Positions 19,668-27,784 of a DNA stretch of 64,000 nt are shown piece by piece. The notes under the pieces are model-generated. The model was not told where the DNA came from. It worked only from the letters and a program-made list of their open reading frames with translations, and ran no database searches. The stretch covers positions 335,451-399,450 of the forward strand of contig NZ_JAKEEB010000002.1 in assembly GCF_021462825.1 (NCBI RefSeq), in the 5' to 3' direction. The position numbers and the translations under genes are program-made. How positions within the stretch are numbered: position 1 is the stretch's first letter; the number at the start of each line of letters is the position of its first letter. The DNA comes from Streptomyces glomeratus (GTDB lineage Bacteria > Actinomycetota > Actinomycetes > Streptomycetales > Streptomycetaceae).

Positions 19668-21494
19668 CTACTCGGCGTCCATGCCCGCCAGCACCAGCGG
19701 AAGCCGGTTCGCACCGCCCTCCGTGACACGGACCGGGACTCCCCAGTCCTGCTGGTGGACGTGGCACGCCGGATACTCGTTCGCCGGGTCGTCGTCGCAG
19801 GACGCGGCCATCGCCGAGACGTGCAGCACCCCCTCGGATATGGACGGGTTCAGCTCCAGCTCGCGCGCCAGATCCGTGTCGGCTCCCTCGCCCTTGAGCA
19901 GCAGCTCGGGCGGGGTCGAGGAGACCAGCAGACGCGTCGAGGGGCCGTAGCGCGTGTCCAGCTTCTGCCCGGCCGGGGCCTGGAAGACGACCTCCAACCG
20001 GAGCCTGCCGGGCGCCACTTCGGTCGCCGCGCGCTGGGTGCGGTGGGCGACCGACGCGACCTGCACCGCCTCCTCCGGCAGCCGCAGCCGGGTCAGCCGG
20101 TGACGGGCGGACTCCACCACCACGATGTCCTCGCCGGCGAGCACCGCGTCCGACGGCTCCCGCAGGTCCGTCGCGAGCGTCGTCACCTCGCCCGTCGCCG
20201 GGTCGTAGCGCCGCAGCGCGTGGTTGTAGGTGTCGCTGACCGCCACCGAGCCGTCCGGCAGCGCGGTCACACCCAACGGGTGCTGCAACAGCGCCTGTTC
20301 GGCAGCGCCGTCCCGGTGGCCGAAGTCGAAGAGCCCCGTGCCCACCGCCGTGTGGACCGCGCCGTCCCGGTCCACCCAGCGCAGGGCGCTCGTCTCGGAG
20401 TCCGCGAGCCACAGGCGCTCCCCGTCGGCGGACACCGCGAGACCCGACGGCTGCGCGAACCATGCCTGGTCTCCCGGCCCGTCCACCAGACCCTCGTTGG
20501 TGGTGCCCGCCTCCACCGCGACCGTGGCCGCCTCGGGGTCGTAGGCCCACAGCTGGTGCACGCCCGCCATGGCGATCCACACCCGGCCGCCGAAGACCGC
20601 GACATCCCACGGCGAGGACAGGTCCACCTCCCGGGCCGGACCGGACGTGGGCGAGCCCTGCCACCACTGGTTGCCGGTGCCCGCGAGCGTGGTGACCGAC
20701 CCGGTCGCCAGGTCCAGGCGGCGCAGCGCGTGGTTCACGGTGTCGGCGACGACCACCGCGCCGTCGTCCAGCAACGCCAGGCCCTGAGGCTCGCTGAAGG
20801 TCGCCGCCCCGGCCGGACCGTCCGAGAAGCCCCGCAGACCCGAACCGATGCGCCGTACCACCGTCTCGCCGTCCGCCGCCAGCTCCACCAGCTGGTGCCG
20901 GGTGGTGTCGCTGACCAGGAAGGTGCCGGACGGCAGCAGAAGCGCCTTGCCCGGGAAGCGGAGGGTGGTGGGCTCCGGCTCCGGCGGCACATAGGGGCCG
21001 TCGCCGCGGCGCAGGGTGCCCTTCGTCTCGTGCTCCTGTTCCAGCTCCTCGACGAGGCGCGCTATCGCATGGGCGTGGCCCTCGCCCGCGTGCTGGGCGA
21101 CCACGTACCCCTCGGGGTCGATGACGACGAGCGTCGGCCAGGCGCGGACGGCGTACTGCTTCCAGGTGGCGAGCTCCGGGTCGTCGAGGACGGGGTGCTC
21201 CACCCCGTACCGCTCGACGGCGTCCACCACCGCCCGGTGTTCCGCCTCATGGACGAACTTCGGAGAGTGCACGCCGATGATCACCACGGTGTCGCGGTGC
21301 TTCTCCTCCAGCTCCCGCAGCTCGTCCAGGACGTGCAGACAGTTGATGCAGCAAAACGTCCAGAAATCGAGGATGACGATACGTCCTCGCAGGTCGGCGA
21401 GGGTGTATTGCTCTCCGCCGGTGTTCAGCCAGCCGCCCTTGCCGATCAGCTCGGGGGCGCGGACACGGACGCGGCGCGGTGTGGAGTCGTTCAT
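19668..21494 (-). CDS. Thioredoxin-like / NHL repeat protein
   Basis: The 608-residue protein combines an N-terminal thioredoxin/TlpA-like domain (about residues 10-150, redox motif C49-I-N-C52 in WTFCCINCLHVL) with a C-terminal six-bladed NHL propeller (about 175-500; blades such as LALLDDGAVVVADTVNHALRRLDLATG). This fusion matches the bacterial NHLRC2-like proteins. There is no signal peptide, so it is probably cytoplasmic. The role is likely redox-linked but undefined. The extra cysteine C48 next to the CxxC is notable. A DnaA-box sequence lies 41 bases before its start. Confidence 0.92.
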   Translation of the reverse strand: MNDSTPRRVRVRAPELIGKGGWLNTGGEQYTLADLRGRIVILDFWTFCCINCLHVLDELRELEEKHRDTVVIIGVHSPKFVHEAEHRAVVDAVERYGVEHPVLDDPELATWKQYAVRAWPTLVVIDPEGYVVAQHAGEGHAHAIARLVEELEQEHETKGTLRRGDGPYVPPEPEPTTLRFPGKALLLPSGTFLVSDTTRHQLVELAADGETVVRRIGSGLRGFSDGPAGAATFSEPQGLALLDDGAVVVADTVNHALRRLDLATGSVTTLAGTGNQWWQGSPTSGPAREVDLSSPWDVAVFGGRVWIAMAGVHQLWAYDPEAATVAVEAGTTNEGLVDGPGDQAWFAQPSGLAVSADGERLWLADSETSALRWVDRDGAVHTAVGTGLFDFGHRDGAAEQALLQHPLGVTALPDGSVAVSDTYNHALRRYDPATGEVTTLATDLREPSDAVLAGEDIVVVESARHRLTRLRLPEEAVQVASVAHRTQRAATEVAPGRLRLEVVFQAPAGQKLDTRYGPSTRLLVSSTPPELLLKGEGADTDLARELELNPSISEGVLHVSAMAASCDDDPANEYPACHVHQQDWGVPVRVTEGGANRLPLVLAGMDAE

Positions 21495-21534
21495 GGCTCA
21501 AGGGTGCCACCTGATTTCGGTGGCCCGGGAAGCC

Positions 21535-21543
21535 TGTGGACAA
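21535..21543. promoter_or_regulatory. DnaA-box 9-mer before NHL-thioredoxin gene
   Basis: TGTGGACAA, the reverse complement of the Streptomyces DnaA-box consensus TTGTCCACA, lies in the divergent intergenic region, 41 bases before the minus-strand start. DnaA binding is inferred from the exact 9-mer only. Confidence 0.5.
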
Positions 21544-21638
21544 CCCGGTGACGGTGCGTACGCGTACGAAATGCGCACCCGCCGTCACGGAGGGATGCTC
21601 GACCCAGACAGGGGGGCCAGTTACAAGGGAGCAGTTGC

Positions 21639-21875
21639 ATGCCGCGAGACATCGACGACCAGATACGCCGCCGGGACCGTGAGCGGGAGCACGGGGAGAT
21701 CATCGGCGAGGACAGGCGCGACCGGGACCGACACGACCCCGACATGAGCGGGCAGGGCACGGCGGACGATGTGGAGGGCTCCGGCCTGCGCCGGAAGCGC
21801 GACGAGCGCCGTTCGTCGCGGGACGAGGACGACGAGGACCTGCGCGACAGACGGGAACGGGACGGCTACCGGTAG
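21639..21875 (+). CDS. Small highly charged hydrophilic protein
   Basis: The 78-residue product is almost entirely Arg, Asp and Glu (MPRDIDDQIRRRDREREHG, then DRRDRDRHDPD and KRDERRSSRDEDDEDL). It has no hydrophobic core, cysteines or membrane segment and is probably intrinsically disordered. Support for a real gene comes from the ATG start after a short AAGGGAGCAGTTGC ribosome binding site and a 14-bp terminator hairpin 33 bases after its stop. Function is unknown; a nucleic-acid-associated or stress protein would be a guess. Confidence 0.6.
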   Translation: MPRDIDDQIRRRDREREHGEIIGEDRRDRDRHDPDMSGQGTADDVEGSGLRRKRDERRSSRDEDDEDLRDRRERDGYR

Positions 21876-21907
21876 CCCGGTCGCCCGCGTCCCCACGCGG
21901 TCCTGAT

Positions 21908-21938
21908 ACGAGTCCCCCGCCGGCGGCGGGGGACTCGT
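21908..21938. terminator. Terminator after the small charged-protein gene
   Basis: A perfect 14-bp stem (21908-21921 with 21925-21938, left arm ACGAGTCCCCCGCC) has a 3-base loop. Confidence 0.85.
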
Positions 21939-22146
21939 CCGCGTCCGGCCCATCGACGCTCCGGCCGGAGCGGAGGGCTTGTGCTCGGTGCCGAGGAGGC
22001 ACGGTCGGGGCCGAGCCCGTGGAGGGCGTGACCGTGCGCTCGCCGGCCGGTCCCCGCAGCGCGGCCCGGCTGCGGCGCGAGGCCGGGCTCAGCCCGTCGG
22101 CCTACCGGCGGCGTTTCGGAACGGCCGCGGGGGAAGCCCTGACGGT

Positions 22147-22641
22147 ATGAGATTCCTCGTACGCGACCGGCTCCTCGGCATCGGTGACGACTACTGGATC
22201 GAGGACCAGCACGGAAACAAGGTGTTCCTGGTCGACGGCAAGGCGTTGCGGCTGCGGGACACGTTCGAGCTGAAGGACGCGCAGGGGCGCGTCCTGATCG
22301 ACATCCACCGGAAGATGTTCGCCCTGCGCGACACCATGGTCATCGAGCGCGACGGCGAACCGCTGGCCAGAATCCGGCGCAAGCGCCTGTCCCTGCTGCG
22401 CAACCACTACCGCGTCTCGCTGGTGGACGGCACGGAGCTCGATGTCAGCGGCAAGATCCTCGACCGCGAGTTCGCCATCGAGTACGAGGAGGAGCTGCTG
22501 GCGCAGATCTCCCGCCGCTGGCTGACCCTCCGCGAGACATACGGCGTCGACATCGTGCGCGAGGACGCGGACCCGGCGCTGCTGATCGCGGTGGCCGTGT
22601 GCGTGATCCACCTGGCGGACAAGGAGCGGGAGGAGGACTGA
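22147..22641 (+). CDS. LURP-one-related (LOR) / scramblase-fold protein
   Basis: From the ATG at 22147 the product is 164 residues. The family pattern is clear: MRFLVRDRLLGIGDDYWIED, then GNKVFLVDGKALRLRDTFEL, then IHRKMFALRDTMVIERDG and a C-terminal hydrophobic helix (ALLIAVAVCVIHLADK). This is the LOR fold, structurally related to Tubby and phospholipid scramblases and frequent in actinobacteria with no established role. The open frame extends back to 21979, but the domain begins at 22147. Confidence 0.9.
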   Translation: MRFLVRDRLLGIGDDYWIEDQHGNKVFLVDGKALRLRDTFELKDAQGRVLIDIHRKMFALRDTMVIERDGEPLARIRRKRLSLLRNHYRVSLVDGTELDVSGKILDREFAIEYEEELLAQISRRWLTLRETYGVDIVREDADPALLIAVAVCVIHLADKEREED

Positions 22642-22682
22642 GCAGCCCAGCCGCCCACCCCGTGCCGCCCGGACCCGCTGCG

Positions 22683-23507
22683 CTACTTGGTCACCGCGAA
22701 CGCCAGCAGGATCGCCGCCGTCAGCTCCGGGTCGCCCTCCGCCTTGATGCGGTCCGCCACGACGTCCGCGGTGACGCGGCCGCAGGCGAGGCGGACGTAC
22801 GTCTCCCAGTCCAGCGTGAGCGACACGGCCGGGCCCAGCGACGGCGTGCCGTCGATCGAGCCGCGCCCCTCCGCGTCCACCCGGACCGTGCGCAGGAACT
22901 CGACGGGGCCGTGGACGTCGAAGACGACCGCGGCACCGGGCGGCGCCCCCGCGCCCTCGGCCACCACCTTCGGCAGCGCGGCCAGCAGCTCGTCCCGGGT
23001 GATGTGGGCACCCGGCGAGTCCAGGTTCCCCGGACGGCCCAGCGTCGCCCGCAGGTCCTGCTCGTGCACCCACACGTCGAACGCGCGGTACCGCATGGCC
23101 TCCTCGAGGGTCTGCTCGCTCCCGAGCGGACCCCGCACCTTGGTGCCCGGATCCCGCGACTCGTTCCGCAGCTGGCGGTTGCGGCGGATGATCGTGTACT
23201 CCAGCTCGGAGGTCATCTCCGGCGCCGTGTGATGACGGCGGACGTCGACCTGCATCTCCATGTAGCGCTGGTGTTCGTTGGTGACGTGGAAGAGGTCGCG
23301 TGGGAGCGTGTGGATGGGGCGGGGGTCGCCGAGCATCTCGCAGTCCATGCCGATGACGTGGGAGACCACATCACGCACCGACCAGCCGGGGCAGGGCGTG
23401 CGCCGGTTCCACTCCCCTTCCACGAGCGGCAGTACCAGCTCGGATATCGCTTCGATGGAGTGGGTCCAGGCGTCGGCGTAGGGCTGGAGGGTGGGATGCA
23501 GACTCAC
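22683..23507 (-). CDS. Mycothiol-dependent maleylpyruvate isomerase-like protein
   Basis: From the GTG at 23507, preceded by GAGGGG with 8-base spacing, the product is 274 residues. The N-terminal DinB/MDMPI helical domain has the CPGWSVRDVVSHVIGMD signature with the metal-binding histidine, plus later WVHEQDLRATLGR. The C-terminal part (FDVHGPVEFLRTVRVDAEG to the end) resembles the MDMPI C-terminal/SCP2-like region. Enzymes of this superfamily use mycothiol, the actinobacterial thiol. The specific isomerisation substrate is not evident, since no gentisate pathway genes are nearby. A GTG at 23537 would add ten residues. Confidence 0.85.
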   Translation of the reverse strand: MSLHPTLQPYADAWTHSIEAISELVLPLVEGEWNRRTPCPGWSVRDVVSHVIGMDCEMLGDPRPIHTLPRDLFHVTNEHQRYMEMQVDVRRHHTAPEMTSELEYTIIRRNRQLRNESRDPGTKVRGPLGSEQTLEEAMRYRAFDVWVHEQDLRATLGRPGNLDSPGAHITRDELLAALPKVVAEGAGAPPGAAVVFDVHGPVEFLRTVRVDAEGRGSIDGTPSLGPAVSLTLDWETYVRLACGRVTADVVADRIKAEGDPELTAAILLAFAVTK

Positions 23508-23684
23508 GGAACGGGACCCCTCGGGCGGTCGGTGCACGGGCGGTTGACAGCGGTGTCGACGGGAGGCGACTGTCGGCGGGTGTCTCGGAACGTTAAGTTA
23601 CGCTGCTGTGAGGCACCCCGGCAGTGCTTTCGTGTGACGATCGTAGGCCGGAAGACAAGGCTCGAATGCCAGGACGGTGGTAGT

Positions 23685-24503
23685 GTGCGCGCCTCCCTGA
23701 TCCAGATCCGGGTAGATGAGGACGAATCGATCGAGGCACGCCGCCGACGAGCCGCCTCCCTGGTACGAGATCAAGCCGGAGTCGATCTCGTGGTGCTGCC
23801 CGAGCTGTGGACCACCGGCGCGTTCGCCTACGACAAGTTCGCAACCGAGGCCGAACCGCTCGACGGGCCCACGTACGAGGCGATGGCGAAGGCGGCGAGC
23901 GACGCGGGCGTGTGGCTGCACGCCGGATCGATCCCCGAACGCGCCGCATCCGACAGCGGCTCCGCCGCGGGTGAGGGCCCTCTCTACAACACGTCTCTCG
24001 TCTTCTCCCCCTCCGGTGAACTGGCCGCCTCCTACCGTAAGATCCACCGCTTCGGCTTCGACAAGGGCGAGGCCGTGCTGATGGGCGCGGGCTCGGAGCT
24101 GGTGACGGTGCGTCTGCCGGAGACGACCGTCGGCGTGGCCACCTGCTACGACCTTCGCTTCCCCGAGCTGTTCCGCTCGCTCGTGACCGCGGGGGCCGAG
24201 ACGCTCGTGATCCCGGCGGGCTGGCCGGAGCGCCGCCGGCCTCACTGGACGCTGCTGGCCCAGGCCCGGGCGGTCGAGAACCAGGCGTACGTCCTCGCCT
24301 GCGGAACGGCCGGGACGCATGCGGGAGTTCCGCAGGCGGGTCACTCGATCGTGGTGGATCCCTGGGGCGAGGTCCTCGCGGAGGCCGGCACCGGCGAGGA
24401 GATCCTCACGGTGGAGTTCGACCCGGGGAAGGTCGCGGCCACACGGGAGCAGTTCCCGGCGCTGAAGGACCGGGTGCTGGGCCTGGAGCCCCCGCGCCAC
24501 TGA
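23685..24503 (+). CDS. Carbon-nitrogen hydrolase (nitrilase superfamily)
   Basis: The 272-residue enzyme has the full Glu-Lys-Cys triad: the glutamate in LPELWTTGAF, the lysine in SYRKIHRFGFD, and the cysteine in VATCYDLRFPELFR. The spacing and the second glutamate region match omega-amidase or other amidase branches of the superfamily rather than true nitrilases. The GTG at 23685 starts directly at the first conserved strand. The open frame running back to 22599 is antisense read-through of the MDMPI-like gene. The two genes diverge. Substrate is not assigned. Confidence 0.93.
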   Translation: MRASLIQIRVDEDESIEARRRRAASLVRDQAGVDLVVLPELWTTGAFAYDKFATEAEPLDGPTYEAMAKAASDAGVWLHAGSIPERAASDSGSAAGEGPLYNTSLVFSPSGELAASYRKIHRFGFDKGEAVLMGAGSELVTVRLPETTVGVATCYDLRFPELFRSLVTAGAETLVIPAGWPERRRPHWTLLAQARAVENQAYVLACGTAGTHAGVPQAGHSIVVDPWGEVLAEAGTGEEILTVEFDPGKVAATREQFPALKDRVLGLEPPRH

Positions 24504-24614
24504 CGGCTCGCCGCACCTTCACGGCGCCGGTCCTGCACAGTCCAGCGCTGCACCGTCCAGCCCTGCGCAGTCCAGCCCCGAGCCCCGGTACTGCGTACTC
24601 CGGCCGTACCGGCC

Positions 24615-25931
24615 CTATGCCGGCACGTGCACCGTCTCCACGCGGCTGGCCACCAGCCGCTCCCGTTCCCTGCGCGCCGCCTGCTTGCGCAGCCGCAGAA
24701 TCTGGCTCAGCCCCAGCGCCTGAAGGACGAACACGGCGGAGAACGCCAGCGTGTAGTCGTCGCCGGTCGCGTCCAGCAGCACGCCGATCGCTAGCAGCGT
24801 CGTCATGGAGGCGATGAAACCGCCCATGTTGGTGATACCGGAGGCGGTTCCCTGACGCTCCGGCGGGTTCGCCGGTCGCGCGAAGTCGAAGCCGATCATC
24901 GAGGCAGGGCCGCAGGCCCCGAGCACCGTGCACAGCACGACCAGCAGCCACATCGGCGCGTGCGTGCCCGGGTAGAGGAGCGTGGCCGCCCACACCACCG
25001 CCGTCGCCCCGACCGTCCCGAGCGCCAGGGGAAGCCGTGCCGCGTGGTGCCGGGCCACGATCTGCCCGTACACCAGGCCGACGACCATGTTCGACAGCAC
25101 CACGAGCGTGAGCAGCTCCCCGGCCGTCGCCCGGGACAGCCCCTGCGCCTGCACCAGGAACGGCAGGCCCCACAACAGCAGGAACACCATCGCCGGGAAC
25201 TGGGTCGTGAAGTGCACCCACAGGCCGAGGCGGGTGCCGGGCTCCCGCCAGGAGGCCGCGATCTGCCGGCGCACGTACGCGGACCCGTGGTGCGGGGACG
25301 GCTCCGGCTCGAATCCCTCGGGGTGGTCCTTCAGGAAGAGGAGGAGCAGTACGAGGACGACGACCCCGGCGAACGCGCTGCCGCCGAACGCGGCCGTCCA
25401 GCCGACCCCGTGCAGCAGCCGGGCCAGCACCAGCGTCGAGACCAGGTTGCCCGCCATGCCCACCAGACCGGCGAGCTGTGCGACCAGCGGGCTGCGGCGG
25501 GCCGGGAACCAGCGGGTGCCGAGGCGCAGCACGCTGATGAACGTCATCGCGTCACCGCAGCCGAGCAGCGCACGCGAGGCGAGCGCCATGCCGTACGACG
25601 GGGAGAACGCGAAGCCCACCTGGCCGGCCGTGAAGAGTACGACGCCCATGGCCAGCACCTTCTTGGTGCCGAGCCGGTCCACCAGCAGGCCGACGGGTAT
25701 CTGCATGCCCGCGTACGCAAGAAGCTGGAGGATCGAGAAGGTGGACAGGGCGGACGCGTTCACATGGAAGCGGTCCGCGGCGTCGAGCCCGGCCACGCCC
25801 AGGGACGTGCGGAAGATGACGGCGACGAAGTACACCGAGACGCCGATGGTCCACACCGCTATGGCGCGCCGGCCGCCCGGCGGGTCTCCGGGCAGGGAGA
25901 CCGGGTGGAAGTTCGGGGAACGGGACCTCAT
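24615..25931 (-). CDS. Major facilitator superfamily transporter
   Basis: The 438-residue protein has about 12 membrane helices and the MFS signature GLLVDRLGTKKVLAMG between helices 2 and 3, in cytoplasmic loop 2-3. Its start overlaps the stop of the upstream GntR regulator by four bases (ATGA), so the two are translationally coupled and the transporter is probably induced by the regulator's ligand. Residues R and D in the first helices suggest a metabolite/H+ symporter of the anion- or sugar-acid-related groups, but the substrate is not identifiable. Confidence 0.92.
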   Translation of the reverse strand: MRSRSPNFHPVSLPGDPPGGRRAIAVWTIGVSVYFVAVIFRTSLGVAGLDAADRFHVNASALSTFSILQLLAYAGMQIPVGLLVDRLGTKKVLAMGVVLFTAGQVGFAFSPSYGMALASRALLGCGDAMTFISVLRLGTRWFPARRSPLVAQLAGLVGMAGNLVSTLVLARLLHGVGWTAAFGGSAFAGVVVLVLLLLFLKDHPEGFEPEPSPHHGSAYVRRQIAASWREPGTRLGLWVHFTTQFPAMVFLLLWGLPFLVQAQGLSRATAGELLTLVVLSNMVVGLVYGQIVARHHAARLPLALGTVGATAVVWAATLLYPGTHAPMWLLVVLCTVLGACGPASMIGFDFARPANPPERQGTASGITNMGGFIASMTTLLAIGVLLDATGDDYTLAFSAVFVLQALGLSQILRLRKQAARRERERLVASRVETVHVPA

Positions 25932-26611
25932 CGCACCTCACCCCGTGCCAGGTGGGAGAACCAGCTGACGTGCCGGTGGACGACGTCGACGGCCGCCTCG
26001 GCGTCGCCGGACCGCAGAGCCTCGAGGATCTCCTCGTGCTCGCTGAGGGTCTTGGCGATCCGGTCGGGGTGCGAGTGCATGACCGCGACCCCCATCCTCA
26101 GCTGGCGATCGCGGAGTTGGTCGTACAGGCGGGAGAGGATCTCGTTGCCGCCGCTGCGCACGATCTCGGCGTGGAAGGTGCGGTCGGTGAGCGCCGCCCC
26201 GGCCAGATCCCCGGCGGCGGCCTGTTCCTTCTGGCGTGCCAGCAGTTCCTCGAGGCGGCGGATCAGCCCGGGCGGGGCGGGCACGGCCTTGCGGGCCGCG
26301 TGCTCCTCGACGAGCTGACGCGTCTCCACCACGTCCGCGATCTCCTGCGCGGACACGGGCAGGACCAGCGCCCCCTTCTTCGGGTAGAGCCTGATGAGCC
26401 CCTCGACCTCCAGCCGGAGCAGCGCCTCGCGCACCGGTGTCCGCGAGACCCCCACCTCCTCGGCCAGCTCTCCCTCGGTGAGAAGGGTCCCGCCCTGGTA
26501 ACGGCGCTCCAGAACGCCCCGTTTGACGTGCGTGTACACGCGGTCGGCGGCGGGTGGCTGCTTGGCGGCCGGATTCTCCTGGGCCGGGGCGGCGGACGGC
26601 GCTGAAGGCAT
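25928..26611 (-). CDS. GntR (FadR/FCD subfamily) transcriptional regulator
   Basis: The 227-residue protein has an N-terminal winged helix (RVYTHVKRGVLERRYQGGTLL, then ELAEEVGVSRTPVREALLRLE) and a C-terminal all-helical FCD domain carrying D/H metal-ligand positions (for example DRTFHAEIV and VVHRHVSWFSHLARGE). The ATG at 26611 has TATGAT 7-12 bases upstream and no Shine-Dalgarno, so a leaderless transcript is plausible. It is coupled to the MFS transporter gene and likely represses that gene in the absence of a carboxylic-acid ligand. Confidence 0.92.
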   Translation of the reverse strand: MPSAPSAAPAQENPAAKQPPAADRVYTHVKRGVLERRYQGGTLLTEGELAEEVGVSRTPVREALLRLEVEGLIRLYPKKGALVLPVSAQEIADVVETRQLVEEHAARKAVPAPPGLIRRLEELLARQKEQAAAGDLAGAALTDRTFHAEIVRSGGNEILSRLYDQLRDRQLRMGVAVMHSHPDRIAKTLSEHEEILEALRSGDAEAAVDVVHRHVSWFSHLARGEVR

Positions 26612-26617
26612 GCGCAC

Positions 26618-26623
26618 ATCATA
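26618..26623 (-). promoter_or_regulatory. -10 element of a probable leaderless GntR transcript
   Basis: Read on the minus strand, TATGAT ends 7 bases before the ATG of the GntR gene, the distance expected from a -10 box to the transcription start. No ribosome binding site precedes the ATG. No clear -35 was found. Confidence 0.45.
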
Positions 26624-26734
26624 GATACAACACGTACGCAAGCCGACGGGCGTCCATGATGTGGACCGGGAAATCTCCTTCCCCATCCGTCCCAGCAACC
26701 GCACATCCTTTTGTGCTAGTTACGTGTCTCACGA

Positions 26735-26763
26735 GAGGGCGGCCTTGCCATCTGGCCGCCCTC
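26735..26763. terminator. Hairpin in the leader of the D,D-carboxypeptidase gene
   Basis: A perfect 10-bp stem (26735-26744 with 26754-26763, left arm GAGGGCGGCC) with a 9-base loop lies 53 bases before the TTG start. Because it is between divergent genes it does not close an obvious transcript; it may be a leader structure or attenuator. Confidence 0.5.
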
Positions 26764-26816
26764 CAGGGGCATTTGGATGCAGAAAGTGCATCAGAGACGC
26801 AATCGGAGCGTTCAAC

Positions 26817-27710
26817 TTGATTACCGGCATTAAGGGCGCGCGCGTCCGCAGAGCAGCCGCGACAGTCGTCACCACCGCAGCCGTGCTCGCCACCGGCGCC
26901 CTCACCGCGGCACCCGCGCAGGCCGTCACAAAGCCCACGATCACCGCCAAGGGCGGGTTCGTGATGAACAACGGCACCGGCACGAGCCTGTTCACCAAGG
27001 CCGCCGACACGCAGCTGTCCACCGGCTCCACCACCAAGATCATGACCGCGAAGGTGGTGCTGTCCCAGCCGAACCTGAACCTGGACGCGAAGGTCACGAT
27101 CCAGAAGGCCTACAGCGACTACGTCGTCCGGAACAACGCCTCCCAGGCCCACCTGATCGTCGGCGACAAGGTCACCGTCCGTCAGCTCCTGTACGGGCTG
27201 ATGCTGCCCTCCGGCTGTGACGCGGCCTACGCGCTCGCGGACAAGTTCGGTACCGGCTCCACGCGCGACGCGCGCGTGAAGTCGTTCATCGGCAAGATGA
27301 ACAGCACCGCCCGGGGCCTCGGCCTGACGCGCACGCACTTCGACTCGTTCGACGGCATCGGCAACGGCAACAACTACTCGACGCCGCGCGACCTGACGAA
27401 GCTCGCGAGCAACGCGATGAAGAACTCCACCTTCCGCTCGGTCGTGAAGACCAAGACGACGCAGCAGAAGGTCACCACCAAGAGCGGCGGCTACCGCTAC
27501 TACAACTGGACCAACACCAACCCGCTGCTCGGCACCTACAGCGGCGCCATCGGCGTGAAGACGGGCTCCGGCCCGGAGGCCAAGTACTGCCTGGTCTTCG
27601 CCGCGACCCGCGGCACCAAGACGATCATCGGTACGGTCCTGGCGTCGACGTCGCCCAGCGACCGCCTGGCCGACGCGAAGAAGCTGCTGAACTACGGCTT
27701 CGCCGTCTGA
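26817..27710 (+). CDS. D-alanyl-D-alanine carboxypeptidase (S11 family)
   Basis: The start appears to be TTG at 26817, with GGAG at 26805-26808; no ATG or GTG gives a sensible signal peptide. The 297-residue product has a Sec signal (VRRAAATVVTTAAVLATGAL, cleavage near APAQA-V). The penicillin-binding active site is S71-T-T-K74, with K248-T-G as the third motif. The second motif reads S132-G-C134 instead of the canonical SGN. It should trim the terminal D-Ala of peptidoglycan stem peptides outside the membrane. There is no C-terminal membrane anchor, so it is secreted or wall-associated. A bidirectional terminator follows. Confidence 0.92.
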   Translation: MITGIKGARVRRAAATVVTTAAVLATGALTAAPAQAVTKPTITAKGGFVMNNGTGTSLFTKAADTQLSTGSTTKIMTAKVVLSQPNLNLDAKVTIQKAYSDYVVRNNASQAHLIVGDKVTVRQLLYGLMLPSGCDAAYALADKFGTGSTRDARVKSFIGKMNSTARGLGLTRTHFDSFDGIGNGNNYSTPRDLTKLASNAMKNSTFRSVVKTKTTQQKVTTKSGGYRYYNWTNTNPLLGTYSGAIGVKTGSGPEAKYCLVFAATRGTKTIIGTVLASTSPSDRLADAKKLLNYGFAV

Positions 27711-27728
27711 TCAAGCCGGCAACGGCGA

Positions 27729-27762
27729 AAGGGGCCGGCCGCTCCTCCGCGGCCGGCCCCTT
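27729..27762. terminator. Bidirectional terminator, carboxypeptidase / bkd cluster 1
   Basis: A perfect 14-bp stem (27729-27742 with 27749-27762, left arm AAGGGGCCGGCCGC) with a 6-base loop separates the two converging transcripts. The symmetric AA/TT ends make it usable in both directions. Confidence 0.88.
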
Positions 27763-27784
27763 CGTCGTCCCTGCGACCCGGGCG

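Noticed and set aside
22599..23684. N-terminal extension of the nitrilase-superfamily gene
   Set aside because: It runs antisense through the MDMPI-like gene; the conserved domain begins at the GTG at 23685.
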